This document shows positions 27,564-35,846 of a stretch of 64,000 nucleotides of DNA, one piece after another; positions within the stretch are counted from its first letter, which is position 1, and each line of letters begins with the position of its first letter. Location: the NCBI RefSeq assembly GCF_001550095.1, contig NZ_LRUC01000010.1:212046-276045 (forward strand). Direction: 5' to 3'. The translations under genes and the position numbers were made by a program. Under the pieces are notes generated by a model. That model made no database searches and was not told the DNA's origin. It worked only from the letters and a program-made list of their open reading frames with translations. This DNA is from Celeribacter ethanolicus. Lineage in GTDB: Bacteria; Pseudomonadota; Alphaproteobacteria; Rhodobacterales; Rhodobacteraceae.

Positions 27564-28366
27564 GCTGTTCCGAAACGCTTGCAAGCTATGCCTTCCGGTC
27601 GCTGGGCTATGGCGAACGCCGCCTGCCGACCACGGAAATCACGCTCTGCGATCAGGTGACCCTGATCGGATCGGGGATGATCTGGAACATCTATTTCGGG
27701 ATTCTGGCGATCCTGCTGGGGTTCTTCACCTCGCAGGCCTTGGCGCTGGCGAAGACCTCTTCCAATCCGCTGATCCGCAAACCCGCCGAATGGTTCATTT
27801 TCGTGTTCCGCGGCTCGCCCTTGTTCATCCAGTTCTTCTTTGCCTATTTCCTGTTCCTGACGATCAAGCAATCGGTGCCGATGCTGAGCAATCTGACGAA
27901 CGCATGGCTGGGGGCGGCGATCGTCTTGTGGTTCAACACCACGGCCTATTCCGCCGAGATTTTCTATGGCGCGCTGATGGCGATCCCCAAAGGCGATCTC
28001 GAGGCCGCCGATGCCTATGGCTTTACCGGGTTCAAACGCTTCCGCCGGATCGTCTGGCCGACCATGATGCGGCTCGCCTGGCCCGCCTATACGAACGAGG
28101 CGATTTTCATCTTCCACTCGACAACGCTCGTGTTCCTCTCCGGTTTCCCGGCCTTGCAGCAAAAGGGCGACGCCCTTTATTACGCCTCCTATTTTGCCGA
28201 CAAGACCTTCAACCCGTTCATCCCCTACCCGATCCTCGCGGGCTATTTCGTCGTGGCGACGCTCTGCATCATCACGGTCTATGGCCTGATCGGAAAGCGG
28301 CTGAACCGCCACCTTCCGCAACCTCGCCAGAAACGGCCCCGGATGCTGGCGCAAATCTTTCGTTAA
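27560..28366 (+). CDS. Amino-acid ABC transporter permease (second subunit)
   Basis: A 268-residue HisM-like permease. It has an N-terminal periplasmic extension (MSCSETLASYAFRSLGYGER), about five helices, the FVFRGSPLFIQFFFAYF segment, and the EAA loop EAADAYGFTGFKRFRRIVWP. It is translationally coupled (ATGA overlap) to the first permease and forms the membrane heterodimer with it. The glutamine-synthetase-like gene begins only nine bases after its stop, tying import to ligase chemistry. Confidence 0.92.
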   Translation: MSCSETLASYAFRSLGYGERRLPTTEITLCDQVTLIGSGMIWNIYFGILAILLGFFTSQALALAKTSSNPLIRKPAEWFIFVFRGSPLFIQFFFAYFLFLTIKQSVPMLSNLTNAWLGAAIVLWFNTTAYSAEIFYGALMAIPKGDLEAADAYGFTGFKRFRRIVWPTMMRLAWPAYTNEAIFIFHSTTLVFLSGFPALQQKGDALYYASYFADKTFNPFIPYPILAGYFVVATLCIITVYGLIGKRLNRHLPQPRQKRPRMLAQIFR

Positions 28367-28375
28367 TGGTGTCTC

Positions 28376-29719
28376 ATGACTTCCCCCCACAGCTGGCTTG
28401 CCCAGAATCCCGACGTTAAAACCATCCGCATCGCGGCGGCTGACCTCAACGGTCAGGCCCGTGGCAAGCGCATGTCCGCGCGCTATGCCGACAAGGTGGA
28501 AACCGAGGGCACGCGCTTTCCCCTCTCCGTTCTGAACCTCGACATCTGGGGCGAGGATATCGAGAACAGCCCGCTGGTATTCGAGAGCGGCGACAAGGAC
28601 GGGGTTTTGCTGCCGACCGAGCGCGGGTTCATTCCGATGCCCTGGCTCGAAGGGCCGACGGCGCTGTTGCAGATGTGGATGTTCCATGAGGACGGGCGGC
28701 CATTCGATGGCGATCCGCGTCAGGTGCTGGCGCGTGTGCTGGAGCGTTACAAGGCCAAGGGGCTGACCCCTGTTGTGGCGACCGAGCTGGAATTCTACCT
28801 TGTCGATGACAGTTCCCGTCAACTGCGCGTGCCGCGCTCGCCGCGCTCTGGCAAACGCCGTCCGGGGGCGGAGACGCTGGCGCTCCGGGCGCTCGACTCG
28901 TTTGACCGGTTCTTCACCGATCTCTACGAGGCCTGCGAGGCGATGGACATCCCGGCGGATACCGCGATTTCCGAGGCGGGTCTCGGGCAGTTCGAGATCA
29001 ACCTCGTGTATTCGCCCGATGCGCTCAAGGCCGCCGATGACGCGTGGCTGTTCAAACTGATGGTCAAGGGGCTGGCGCGCAAACATGGCTTTGCCGCCTC
29101 CTTCATGGCGAAACCCTACGACGAATATGCCGGCAACGGCATGCACACCCATTTCTCGATGCTCGATGAGAACGGCGACAATATCTTTGACGATGGCACG
29201 GCCGCAGGCACGGATATGATGCGCCATGCGATTGCCGGGTGCCTTGCGGCGATCCCGGCGTCGACCATCCTGTTTGCACCGCATGGCAATTCCTATGACC
29301 GTCTGGTGCCCGGGGCGCACGCGCCGACCCGGATCTGCTGGGGCTATGACAACCGCACGGCGGCGGTGCGCGTGCCGGGCGGCTCGCACAAGGCGCGGCG
29401 GATCGAACACCGGGTGTCGGGCGGCGATGTGAACCCGCATCTGATGATCGCGGCCATCCTTGGCGCGGCTTTGATCGGCATGGAAGACAAGATGACAGCC
29501 CCGCCACCGATCACCGGCAATGCCTATGCACAGGAATTGCCCGAGATGCCAGGCGACTGGGGCACGGCGATTGCCGAGTTCGAAACCTCGGAGATGATGC
29601 GCCGCATCTTCCCGGCGGAACTGATCCAGAACCTGACGCTGACCAAACGTCAGGAGCTTCGCGACTGGATGGAGCTGACCCCCGAGGAGCAGGTGGAGCT
29701 TTATCTGGACACGGTCTGA
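28376..29719 (+). CDS. Glutamine synthetase family protein (gamma-glutamyl-amine ligase type), first copy
   Basis: A 447-residue protein of the GlnT/PuuA-like branch, cytoplasmic. Metal- and ATP-site motifs are present: VATELEFYLVD, SEAGLGQFEINL, GNGMHTHFSML, ICWGYDNRTAAVRVP and RRIEHRVSGGDVNPHLMIAA. It lacks the adenylylation-loop tyrosine context and the length of housekeeping GlnA, so it more likely ligates glutamate to an amine or amino acid. Directly preceded by the ABC importer, whose substrate it may act on. Confidence 0.88.
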   Translation: MTSPHSWLAQNPDVKTIRIAAADLNGQARGKRMSARYADKVETEGTRFPLSVLNLDIWGEDIENSPLVFESGDKDGVLLPTERGFIPMPWLEGPTALLQMWMFHEDGRPFDGDPRQVLARVLERYKAKGLTPVVATELEFYLVDDSSRQLRVPRSPRSGKRRPGAETLALRALDSFDRFFTDLYEACEAMDIPADTAISEAGLGQFEINLVYSPDALKAADDAWLFKLMVKGLARKHGFAASFMAKPYDEYAGNGMHTHFSMLDENGDNIFDDGTAAGTDMMRHAIAGCLAAIPASTILFAPHGNSYDRLVPGAHAPTRICWGYDNRTAAVRVPGGSHKARRIEHRVSGGDVNPHLMIAAILGAALIGMEDKMTAPPPITGNAYAQELPEMPGDWGTAIAEFETSEMMRRIFPAELIQNLTLTKRQELRDWMELTPEEQVELYLDTV

Positions 29720-29826
29720 GCGGCCCCCGATGTTTTTGATCAAATTTCTGCGCTTTGCCGCCTGCCCTCTTGTCGGGTGCGCGGCGAAGCGCTAGCGTCG
29801 GATCATTCCAAAGCTCTTGGTGACTT

Positions 29827-30519
29827 ATGAAACTCGGCATTCTGCAATGCGGACACGCGCCCGACCCCGTCGCGCAAATTCACGGGGATTTTCCACTGAT
29901 GTTCAAACGGCTCTTCGACCGGCCAGATTTTTCCTATGAGGCCTGGGACGTCGAGCACATGGATTTCCCGAAAGGCCCGGAGGATGCCGACGCCTGGCTT
30001 TTGACCGGCTCGCGCCACGGGGCCTATGAGGATCATCCGTTCATCAAACCGCTCGAAGCGCTGATCCGCGACATTCATGCCTCCGGCCGACGCATGACCG
30101 GGATCTGTTTCGGCCATCAGATCATCGCCACGGCGCTTGGCGGCACGGTGGAGAAATTCAAAGGCGGCTGGGCCGTCGGACGGCAGGCCTATGACATCGC
30201 GCCTCTGGGGCCGATCCATCTCAATGCCTGGCATCAGGATCAGGTCACGACGCTGCCCGAAGGAGCCGAAGTTCTGGGCGGCAACGCGTTCTGCGAAAAC
30301 GCGGCGCTGGTCTATGGCGACAGCATCCTGACCATTCAGCCCCACCCGGAACTGAGCAATCCGATCATCGCCGATTACATTTCCTCGCGCATGGGCAATC
30401 CGGCCTATCCGCTCGCGCTCATGGAACGGGCGCAGGAAGAGAACACACTGCCCACCGACGACAAACGCTTTGCCGATCTGATGGTGGATTTTCTGACCCG
30501 CGGCCGGGAGGCGCTTTGA
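29827..30519 (+). CDS. Class I glutamine amidotransferase-like hydrolase
   Basis: A 230-residue stand-alone GATase1 domain. The nucleophile is Cys94 in MTGICFGHQIIATALGG, and the pair His173/Glu175 sits in TIQPHPELSNP, so the triad is complete. The fold is like the GMP-synthase glutaminase, but no synthetase domain is attached. Placed between two gamma-glutamyl-ligase-like genes, it may cleave gamma-glutamyl intermediates, as PuuD does in putrescine breakdown. The next gene's start lies at its stop. Confidence 0.87.
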   Translation: MKLGILQCGHAPDPVAQIHGDFPLMFKRLFDRPDFSYEAWDVEHMDFPKGPEDADAWLLTGSRHGAYEDHPFIKPLEALIRDIHASGRRMTGICFGHQIIATALGGTVEKFKGGWAVGRQAYDIAPLGPIHLNAWHQDQVTTLPEGAEVLGGNAFCENAALVYGDSILTIQPHPELSNPIIADYISSRMGNPAYPLALMERAQEENTLPTDDKRFADLMVDFLTRGREAL

Positions 30520-30521
30520 CC

Positions 30522-31874
30522 ATGGAATTTCTCGACAAACTGCCGCAGGCGGCGCTGGACTTTATGGACGGGCGCAAACTCGACGAGGTGGAATGCATCG
30601 TCGCCGACCTGTCCGGCATCGCGCGCGGCAAGGCCATGCCCGCGATGAAATTCGAAAAGCAAAAGCATTTCTACCTGCCGAACTCGATCTTCTTGCAGTC
30701 GATCAACGGCGACTGGGTGGAAGATGCGGATGCGCCCTTCACCGAACCGGACATGGTTCTGGTTCCGGATTTCGAGACCGCGACCGCTGCCCCCTGGACC
30801 GCCGACTGCACGCTTCAGGTCATTCACGATGTGCTCGATCAAAGCGGCCAGATGGTCCCGGTCGCGCCGCGCAACGTGCTGAAACGCGTGGTGCAGCTTT
30901 ATCACGAACAGGGCTGGGACCCGATCGTGGCGCCCGAAATGGAGTTCTTCCTCGTCGCGAAGAACACCGATCCGAACCAACCCGTCGAACCGCCGATTGG
31001 CCGCACGGGTCGCCGCGCGGCGCAGCGGCAGGCCTATTCCATGTCGGCGGTCGATGAATACGGGCCGATCATTGACGACATTTACGACTTTGCCGAAGCG
31101 CAGGGGCTGGAGATCGACGGCATCCTGCAAGAGGGCGGCGCCGGGCAGATCGAGATGAACCTGCGCCATGGCGATCCGGTGAAACTGGCCGATGAGATGT
31201 TCTATTTCAAACGGCTCATTCGCGAGGCCGCGCTACGTCACGATTGTTTCGCGACTTTCATGGCGAAACCCATTCAGGACGAGCCGGGTTCGGCGATGCA
31301 CATCCACCATTCGGTGGTGGACATCAACACGGGCGAGAACATCTTTTCCAACCCGGACGGATCGGAATCCGAGGCCTTCCTGCATTTCATCGCGGGGCTG
31401 CAAAACCACCTCGCCTCCACGATTGCGATCCATGCGCCCTATGTGAACAGCTATCGCCGTTACGTCCGCGATTTCGCCGCGCCGATCAACCTCGAATGGG
31501 GCCGCGACAACCGCACCACCGGGCTGCGCGTGCCGATCTCCGGCCCCGAGGCGCGGCGCATCGAGAACCGCCTGCCGGGGATGGACGTCAACCCCTACCT
31601 GTCGATTGCCGCCTCGCTGGCCTGTGGGTATCTCGGCCTCATGGAACGGCGCGAACCGCGGGCGGAATATGTCGGCGACGCTTACGATTCCGCCGAGGGC
31701 ATCCCGGAAACGCTCGCCTCCGCACTCGACCTGCTCGAAGGCGCGACACAGATGCAGGAGGTCTTGGGCAAGGACTTCGTGCGGGTCTACACCACTGTGA
31801 AACGGGCCGAGAACGAAGCTTATCTTCAGGTCATTTCCCCCTGGGAGCGCGAGCATCTTTTGCTCAACGTGTGA
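30522..31874 (+). CDS. Glutamine synthetase family protein (gamma-glutamylputrescine synthetase-like), second copy
   Basis: A 450-residue PuuA-like ligase. Motifs are PEMEFFLVAKN, QEGGAGQIEMNLRHGDP, GSAMHIHHSVVD, NLEWGRDNRTTGLRVP and RRIENRLPGMDVNPYLSIAA. It is clearly diverged from the first copy (different metal-site context, PIGRTGRRAAQRQAY insert), so the two probably differ in substrate rather than being a recent duplication. The ATG at 30522 is two bases after the amidotransferase stop; a TTG at 30516 would overlap it. A strong terminator follows. Confidence 0.9.
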   Translation: MEFLDKLPQAALDFMDGRKLDEVECIVADLSGIARGKAMPAMKFEKQKHFYLPNSIFLQSINGDWVEDADAPFTEPDMVLVPDFETATAAPWTADCTLQVIHDVLDQSGQMVPVAPRNVLKRVVQLYHEQGWDPIVAPEMEFFLVAKNTDPNQPVEPPIGRTGRRAAQRQAYSMSAVDEYGPIIDDIYDFAEAQGLEIDGILQEGGAGQIEMNLRHGDPVKLADEMFYFKRLIREAALRHDCFATFMAKPIQDEPGSAMHIHHSVVDINTGENIFSNPDGSESEAFLHFIAGLQNHLASTIAIHAPYVNSYRRYVRDFAAPINLEWGRDNRTTGLRVPISGPEARRIENRLPGMDVNPYLSIAASLACGYLGLMERREPRAEYVGDAYDSAEGIPETLASALDLLEGATQMQEVLGKDFVRVYTTVKRAENEAYLQVISPWEREHLLLNV

Positions 31875-31893
31875 GCCAAATCACAGACCAAGA

Positions 31894-31921
31894 CAAAGGG
31901 GGCCGATGCGCCCCCTTTTTC
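31894..31921 (+). terminator. Intrinsic terminator after the ligase gene
   Basis: AAAGGGGGC (31895-31903) pairs with GCCCCCTTT (31910-31918) around a six-base loop and is followed by further T residues. It ends the transcript that begins with the ABC transporter genes. Confidence 0.88.
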
Positions 31922-32038
31922 GCACGCATTTCCATGAAGCTTTTGCGAAATTTCGCCTGCCGCCCGGCGAGGGAGTAGATTTCCGACCTCACAACACTTA
32001 CAGTTATTCTGAAAGAAGAATTTCAAAAAGGTGAAATC

Positions 32039-33241
32039 ATGAGTCTCGGGCCCAATGTCTACGACGCCGAACCGATCCCCGAAGAAGCGCGCGAGATTGT
32101 CGAACAGCTTCTGAGCTCGGGCGATCTGTTCCGCTACACCGCGCCGGGCAATGCGCCCGTGACGCTGTTGGAGCGCGAATTCGCCGAGATGCTGGGTGCG
32201 AAATACGCTCTTGCCGTGGCCTCCTGCTCCGCCGCGCTGTTCCTGTCGCTCAAGGCGCTGAACCTGCCGCGTGACGCCAAGGTTCTGATCCCGGCCTTCA
32301 CCTTTGCCGCCGTGCCCTCCTCCATCGTGCATGCCGATTGCAAGCCGGTTCTGGTCGAGTGCAATGACAATTACCGGATCGACCTCGACGATTTCCACGC
32401 CAAGATTGAAGAGGCCGATGCGGTGATGATTTCCCACATGCGCGGCCATACCTCTGACATGGATGCGATCAAGGCCGCCTGCGACGCCAAGGGCATTCCG
32501 CTCATCGAAGACGCCGCCCACTCGCTCGGCACCGTCTGGGACGGCCAGAACATCGGCACCATCGGTAAAATCGGCTGTTTCTCTTTCCAGTCTTACAAGC
32601 TTTTGAATGCCGGCGAAGGCGGGATCATGATCACCGACGATCCCGAAATCATGGCCCGCGCCGTGATTATGTCTGGCGCTTACGAACACAACTGGGCGAA
32701 GCACAACCCACAGCGCGACAATGCGCTCTCCGCCGAATTCGCCAAGTGGCAAAACCAACTGCCGCTCTACAACACCCGGCTGTCGAACATGTCCGCCGTG
32801 CTGGTGCGCCCGCAGTTGAAAGAGGTGCCGCGCCGTGTCGCCGATGGGCGTCGCAACCACGATTACACCGCCGCGCGTCTTGAAACCTCGCCGCATCTGA
32901 CCGTGCCCGCGAAGCTCGACAAGGAGCTGCGTGCGCCGGACAGCCTCCAGTTCAACCTCGTGGACTTCTCCCGCGAAGAGGCGCTGGCCTTCCAGAGCGC
33001 CGCCAAAGCGCGCGGTGTGTCCGTTCAGGTCTTTGGCCTCTCGACCGACAACGCCCGCGCCTTCTGGAACTGGCAGTTCCTGGGCGAAACGCCCGATCTG
33101 CCGAAAACCCGCGAGATGCTGTCGAAAGCCTGCGACACCCGGCTTCCGGCGCGTTTGACCGAAGAGGATTGCGACTTCATCGCCGACGCACTTCTGGCCG
33201 CGGCCGGAGAGGTCAAGGGCGTGCGGGTCGCGGCGGAATAA
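32039..33241 (+). CDS. DegT/DnrJ/EryC1-family PLP-dependent aminotransferase
   Basis: A 400-residue fold-type I PLP enzyme. ASCSAALFLSLKAL (cofactor phosphate loop), IEDAAHSLGTVW and the cofactor lysine in SFQSYKLLNAGEGG are all in place, so it should be active. The family usually makes amino sugars, but no sugar-nucleotide genes are nearby; the context of amine or amino-acid ligases suggests a different amino acceptor or donor. It has its own 164-base upstream region with an AAAGGTGAA ribosome-binding site. Confidence 0.86.
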   Translation: MSLGPNVYDAEPIPEEAREIVEQLLSSGDLFRYTAPGNAPVTLLEREFAEMLGAKYALAVASCSAALFLSLKALNLPRDAKVLIPAFTFAAVPSSIVHADCKPVLVECNDNYRIDLDDFHAKIEEADAVMISHMRGHTSDMDAIKAACDAKGIPLIEDAAHSLGTVWDGQNIGTIGKIGCFSFQSYKLLNAGEGGIMITDDPEIMARAVIMSGAYEHNWAKHNPQRDNALSAEFAKWQNQLPLYNTRLSNMSAVLVRPQLKEVPRRVADGRRNHDYTAARLETSPHLTVPAKLDKELRAPDSLQFNLVDFSREEALAFQSAAKARGVSVQVFGLSTDNARAFWNWQFLGETPDLPKTREMLSKACDTRLPARLTEEDCDFIADALLAAAGEVKGVRVAAE

Positions 33242-33264
33242 GCCCACCCTGCTCCGCAAGACTT

Positions 33265-33292
33265 TGACGCCTTCCCACCGGGGAGGCGTTTT
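33265..33292. terminator. Terminator between convergent DegT and LysR genes
   Basis: ACGCCTTCCC (33267-33276) pairs with GGGGAGGCGT (33280-33289) around ACC, followed by TTTT on the plus strand. One T-G pair only. Confidence 0.82.
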
Positions 33293-33295
33293 GCA

Positions 33296-34240
33296 TTACA
33301 GAATCTTGAGATAGCCGCCGAGCCACGGATAGGTCGCAACCATTGGATCGACCACCTGCGCCTGCAACAGCGGAACGAGTTGATCGGCCACTTCACGCGC
33401 CATTTCCGACATGCCGTCGTGGCGCACGGTCAGCGAGATTTGCCGCGACAAGGGCGCGACCGGAAGGGGAATGGCCTCGATCTGGTCGGCATAGCGTCCG
33501 GCGTTGAGCACCCCCAGAGAAGACAGGATCGTCCAGCCCGTGCCGCCCGCCACCATGGCGATCATCGCGCGGTAACTGTCGAGCTCGAAGCGATGAGTGA
33601 GCGTCATGCCCTGCACTGCCAGATGTTCGGCGAGCATCCGTCCCATGGCATGGCGGCGGGTGTACTGGATCAGCGGCAGCTCCTTCACCGCCGCATGGCG
33701 CCCTTTCGGCACCACGGCCACGAACGGATCCTGCAACAAGGGATGGCTCTCCGACCAGTCCCCACCGTCACTGAGTTCGGCGGCGACGATCACATCGAGC
33801 GCACGGTTTTCCAGCCGGTCGAGCAACCGGTGCGACGGACCGGTCTCAAGCTCGAAGCGGGTTTCGGTGAGACGATCCGCCATCTGGGTGATCAGCAAGG
33901 GGGTCACGGAGGATTCGAAATCCTCCACCATGCCGAGACGCAATTGCGCGAGATGGCTCAGATCCAGCCCGGCGATCTCGGAACGCGCACGGGCCGCTTC
34001 GAGCAGGATGCTCTGCGCCCGGCGCCGCAGAACCCGGCCCGCAGGCGTCAGCGACATCGGCCGTTCACGACGGTTGATCAGTTCGGTGCCCAGCGCGGTC
34101 TCCAGATTGGAGATCTGTTGCGACACCGCAGAGGGCGAGGCACCGAGACGCTTGGCAGCCGCGGACACGGAGCCCTCCTCGGAGACGGCGAGAAACACCT
34201 CGACACCCCAAAGCGTCAAACGTCCGACCTTGTCGCTCAT
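33296..34240 (-). CDS. LysR-family transcriptional regulator
   Basis: A 314-residue regulator. The N-terminal winged helix reads FLAVSEEGSVSAAAKRLGAS then PSAVSQQISNLETALGTELI, followed by the two-lobed effector domain. It is convergent with the DegT aminotransferase and close to the ligase cluster, so it may sense an amine or amino acid handled there, but classic LysR genes diverge from their target and none does here. A TTTGAGTATTT-type motif lies just upstream of the start. Confidence 0.9.
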   Translation of the reverse strand: MSDKVGRLTLWGVEVFLAVSEEGSVSAAAKRLGASPSAVSQQISNLETALGTELINRRERPMSLTPAGRVLRRRAQSILLEAARARSEIAGLDLSHLAQLRLGMVEDFESSVTPLLITQMADRLTETRFELETGPSHRLLDRLENRALDVIVAAELSDGGDWSESHPLLQDPFVAVVPKGRHAAVKELPLIQYTRRHAMGRMLAEHLAVQGMTLTHRFELDSYRAMIAMVAGGTGWTILSSLGVLNAGRYADQIEAIPLPVAPLSRQISLTVRHDGMSEMAREVADQLVPLLQAQVVDPMVATYPWLGGYLKIL

Positions 34241-34251
34241 GATGCCCCCCG

Positions 34252-34281
34252 TTTCCTTTGCTGATCCAAATACTCAAAAAA
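34252..34281 (-). repeat. Dispersed TTTTGAGTATTT...CAAAGG motif
   Basis: On the minus strand it reads TTTTTTGAGTATTTGGATCA followed by GCAAAGGAAA. Similar elements lie at 22133-22160 and 39156-39186. It is placed between the phaR terminator and the LysR start. Confidence 0.55.
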
Positions 34282-34290
34282 GCTCACAGA

Positions 34291-34320
34291 AAAAAGAAAA
34301 CCCCGCAGGTTGCGGGGTTT
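34291..34320 (-). terminator. Intrinsic terminator of phaR
   Basis: On the minus strand AAACCCCGCA pairs with TGCGGGGTTT around ACC and continues into TTCTTTTTT. It lies 22 bases past the phaR stop. Confidence 0.88.
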
Positions 34321-34341
34321 GTCCGGGGTCATGTGGCGCGA

Positions 34342-34881
34342 TCACGACAGCTTGGACAGCTTTTCCTGAAGCTCAGCGAGCTGCTTCTTGATCTCGCCGA
34401 GATCTTCGCCCCCTTCAGGCGTGTCCTGTTTCGGTGAGGACCAGTTCTTGCCCATGCCGCCGGTCATCGCCTTCAGGAAGGCCTCCTGCTGGGCCTGAAG
34501 CGCTTCGAAACCGGGAATTTGCGGCATTTGCGTGCCGAAATTCTGCATCATCTGCTCCTGACCCTGCCGCAGCATGTCGAAGCTCTGCGCCAGAAACTGC
34601 GGCACGACGGATTGGATGTCGGTGGTGTAGCTGCGCACGAGATCGGTCAGCACGCCCAGAGGCAGCACACTTTCCCCACGGCTTTCGTGTTCGGCGATGA
34701 TCTGCAACAGGTACTGGCGCGTGAGATCGTCACCGGATTTCAGGTCCACGATCTGCACGTCGCGGCCCTCGCGGATGAAACCCGCGATGTCTTCGAGTGT
34801 GACGTAATCGGAGGTCTCCGTGTTGTAGAGACGTCTCGAAGCATAGCGTTTGATCAGCAAAGGATCTTTCTTGTCGGCCAT
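34342..34881 (-). CDS. phaR: Polyhydroxyalkanoate synthesis repressor PhaR
   Basis: A 179-residue DNA-binding regulator of PHA granule formation. The N-terminal domain (IKRYASRRLYNTETSDYVTL then EDIAGFIREGRDVQIVDLKS) is the diagnostic PhaR/PHB accumulation regulatory domain; the C-terminal part holds a Gln/Met-rich region and a closing coiled coil (EIKKQLAELQEKLSKLS). PhaR binds PHB granules and DNA and represses phasin and its own gene until polymer is present. MADKKDPLLIKRY has a good ribosome-binding site. Last gene of the phaC-phaP-phaR array. Confidence 0.94.
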   Translation of the reverse strand: MADKKDPLLIKRYASRRLYNTETSDYVTLEDIAGFIREGRDVQIVDLKSGDDLTRQYLLQIIAEHESRGESVLPLGVLTDLVRSYTTDIQSVVPQFLAQSFDMLRQGQEQMMQNFGTQMPQIPGFEALQAQQEAFLKAMTGGMGKNWSSPKQDTPEGGEDLGEIKKQLAELQEKLSKLS

Positions 34882-35039
34882 TTGGGCTCCCCTCCCTAAG
34901 GCGTTTCCTGCGAACACGCCGCCGGTTTTTCTCGCCGGAATGTCCCGTCGGAGTTTTTATCGAATGTCCGGAATTCCCGGAAAACGTCGTCAGCGGTTCA
35001 CAAACAGGGCGTCTTCCCATCCGGGGCAGACGCCGTATT

Positions 35040-35049
35040 GGCAATGCAG
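35040..35049 (-). promoter_or_regulatory. Possible PhaR half-operator upstream of phaR
   Basis: The minus strand reads CTGCATTGCC, matching CTGC-N3-GC of the reported PhaR site but not the full GCAG. It lies about 160 bases upstream of phaR, where autoregulation would act. Weak on its own. Confidence 0.35.
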
Positions 35050-35135
35050 CAAGCCTATGCGAGCGATTTTTCAAAAGCAAAAGAAATCAGGATGTTTTTG
35101 TTACCGCAACCAGAAGAACCGCTTTTGCAGATGCG

Positions 35136-35166
35136 AAAACGGGCCCCGCAGATGGGGGCCCGTTCA
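35136..35166 (-). terminator. Intrinsic terminator of phaP
   Basis: AACGGGCCCC (35138-35147) pairs with GGGGCCCGTT (35155-35164) around seven bases; on the minus strand it runs into TTTT. It separates phaP from phaR. Confidence 0.85.
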
Positions 35167-35216
35167 TGATCCACGTTTCTAGGGAGGAGGAGAAACGCGG
35201 AGAGGTAAGGGATGCC

Positions 35217-35660
35217 TTACTTCGCAGTCGCTTTTTTCGCGGCTTTGGTCATCTCGTCCGTCGCTTTTTTCGCGGCGGCGGTCATGTCTTCGCCCATGTC
35301 CTTGCCGGCAGCCAGAACCAGCTCGATGGTTTCCATCTGGACTTTTTTCGCGACTTCGGCAAAGGCGGCCATGTTCTCGGCGGCCATTTCGGCCTGAACG
35401 GAGGCGAACTCGGTCAGCGCCTTGGTGTAATCGGCGGGTTCTTCCTTGACGGCGGTCATGTCGGAGACTTTCGCCAGGGTGTCCTTGGTCCATTTGGACG
35501 ACAGCTCGGTGGATTTCTCGGCGGCTTCGATGGCCACTTTCGAGAGTTTTTCGGCGAAAGACGCCTGGGTTTTGAAGCTTTCCTGCATCGCGGACATGTC
35601 GAGCGGGAAGTTGCCCATCATGTCTTTCATCATCTTGGTGAAATCGTCGGTCTTGGCCAT
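35217..35660 (-). CDS. phaP: Phasin, PHA granule-associated protein
   Basis: A 147-residue amphipathic helical protein. The start MAKTDDFTKMMKDMMGNFPL and the internal FKTQASFAEKLSKVAIEAAE and AEMAAENMAAFAEVAKKVQM segments fit the phasin family; the tail is Lys/Ala-rich (AAKKATDEMTKAAKKATAK). Phasins coat PHB granules and control their size and number. The gene sits between phaC and phaR with its own terminator. An exact CTGC-N3-GCAG element lies about 140 bases upstream, consistent with PhaR repression. Confidence 0.92.
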   Translation of the reverse strand: MAKTDDFTKMMKDMMGNFPLDMSAMQESFKTQASFAEKLSKVAIEAAEKSTELSSKWTKDTLAKVSDMTAVKEEPADYTKALTEFASVQAEMAAENMAAFAEVAKKVQMETIELVLAAGKDMGEDMTAAAKKATDEMTKAAKKATAK

Positions 35661-35798
35661 GTCACATATCCTTCTGGCTTTGGGTGCGAAAGCGGCCCGT
35701 TCCGGGTTTTCGCTGGTGATGCGCGCTTTGGCATCATGCCTTTGCTGCGCTTGCCATAGAATATGCATGCCGCGCCGCAGAAAATCAAGAGATTTATG

Positions 35799-35809
35799 CT
35801 GCAGTGCAG
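35799..35809. promoter_or_regulatory. PhaR-type operator upstream of phaP
   Basis: CTGCAGTGCAG is an exact match to the CTGC-N3-GCAG palindrome I recall as the PhaR binding site upstream of phaP in Rhodobacter sphaeroides. It lies between the phaC stop and the phaP start. Confidence 0.65.
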
Positions 35810-35846
35810 AAATATACCCAAAACGACGCAGTCCCAGACGGTTATC

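Noticed and set aside
27512..29743. A 743-codon minus-strand frame across the permease and ligase genes
   Set aside because: Complement of well-supported genes; His/Arg/Gly-rich with no motif. The same holds for frames at 35763-37733 and 57135-59363.
32039..33241. Amino-sugar biosynthesis role for the DegT-type aminotransferase
   Set aside because: No sugar-nucleotide, epimerase or glycosyltransferase gene is adjacent, so only the family is claimed.
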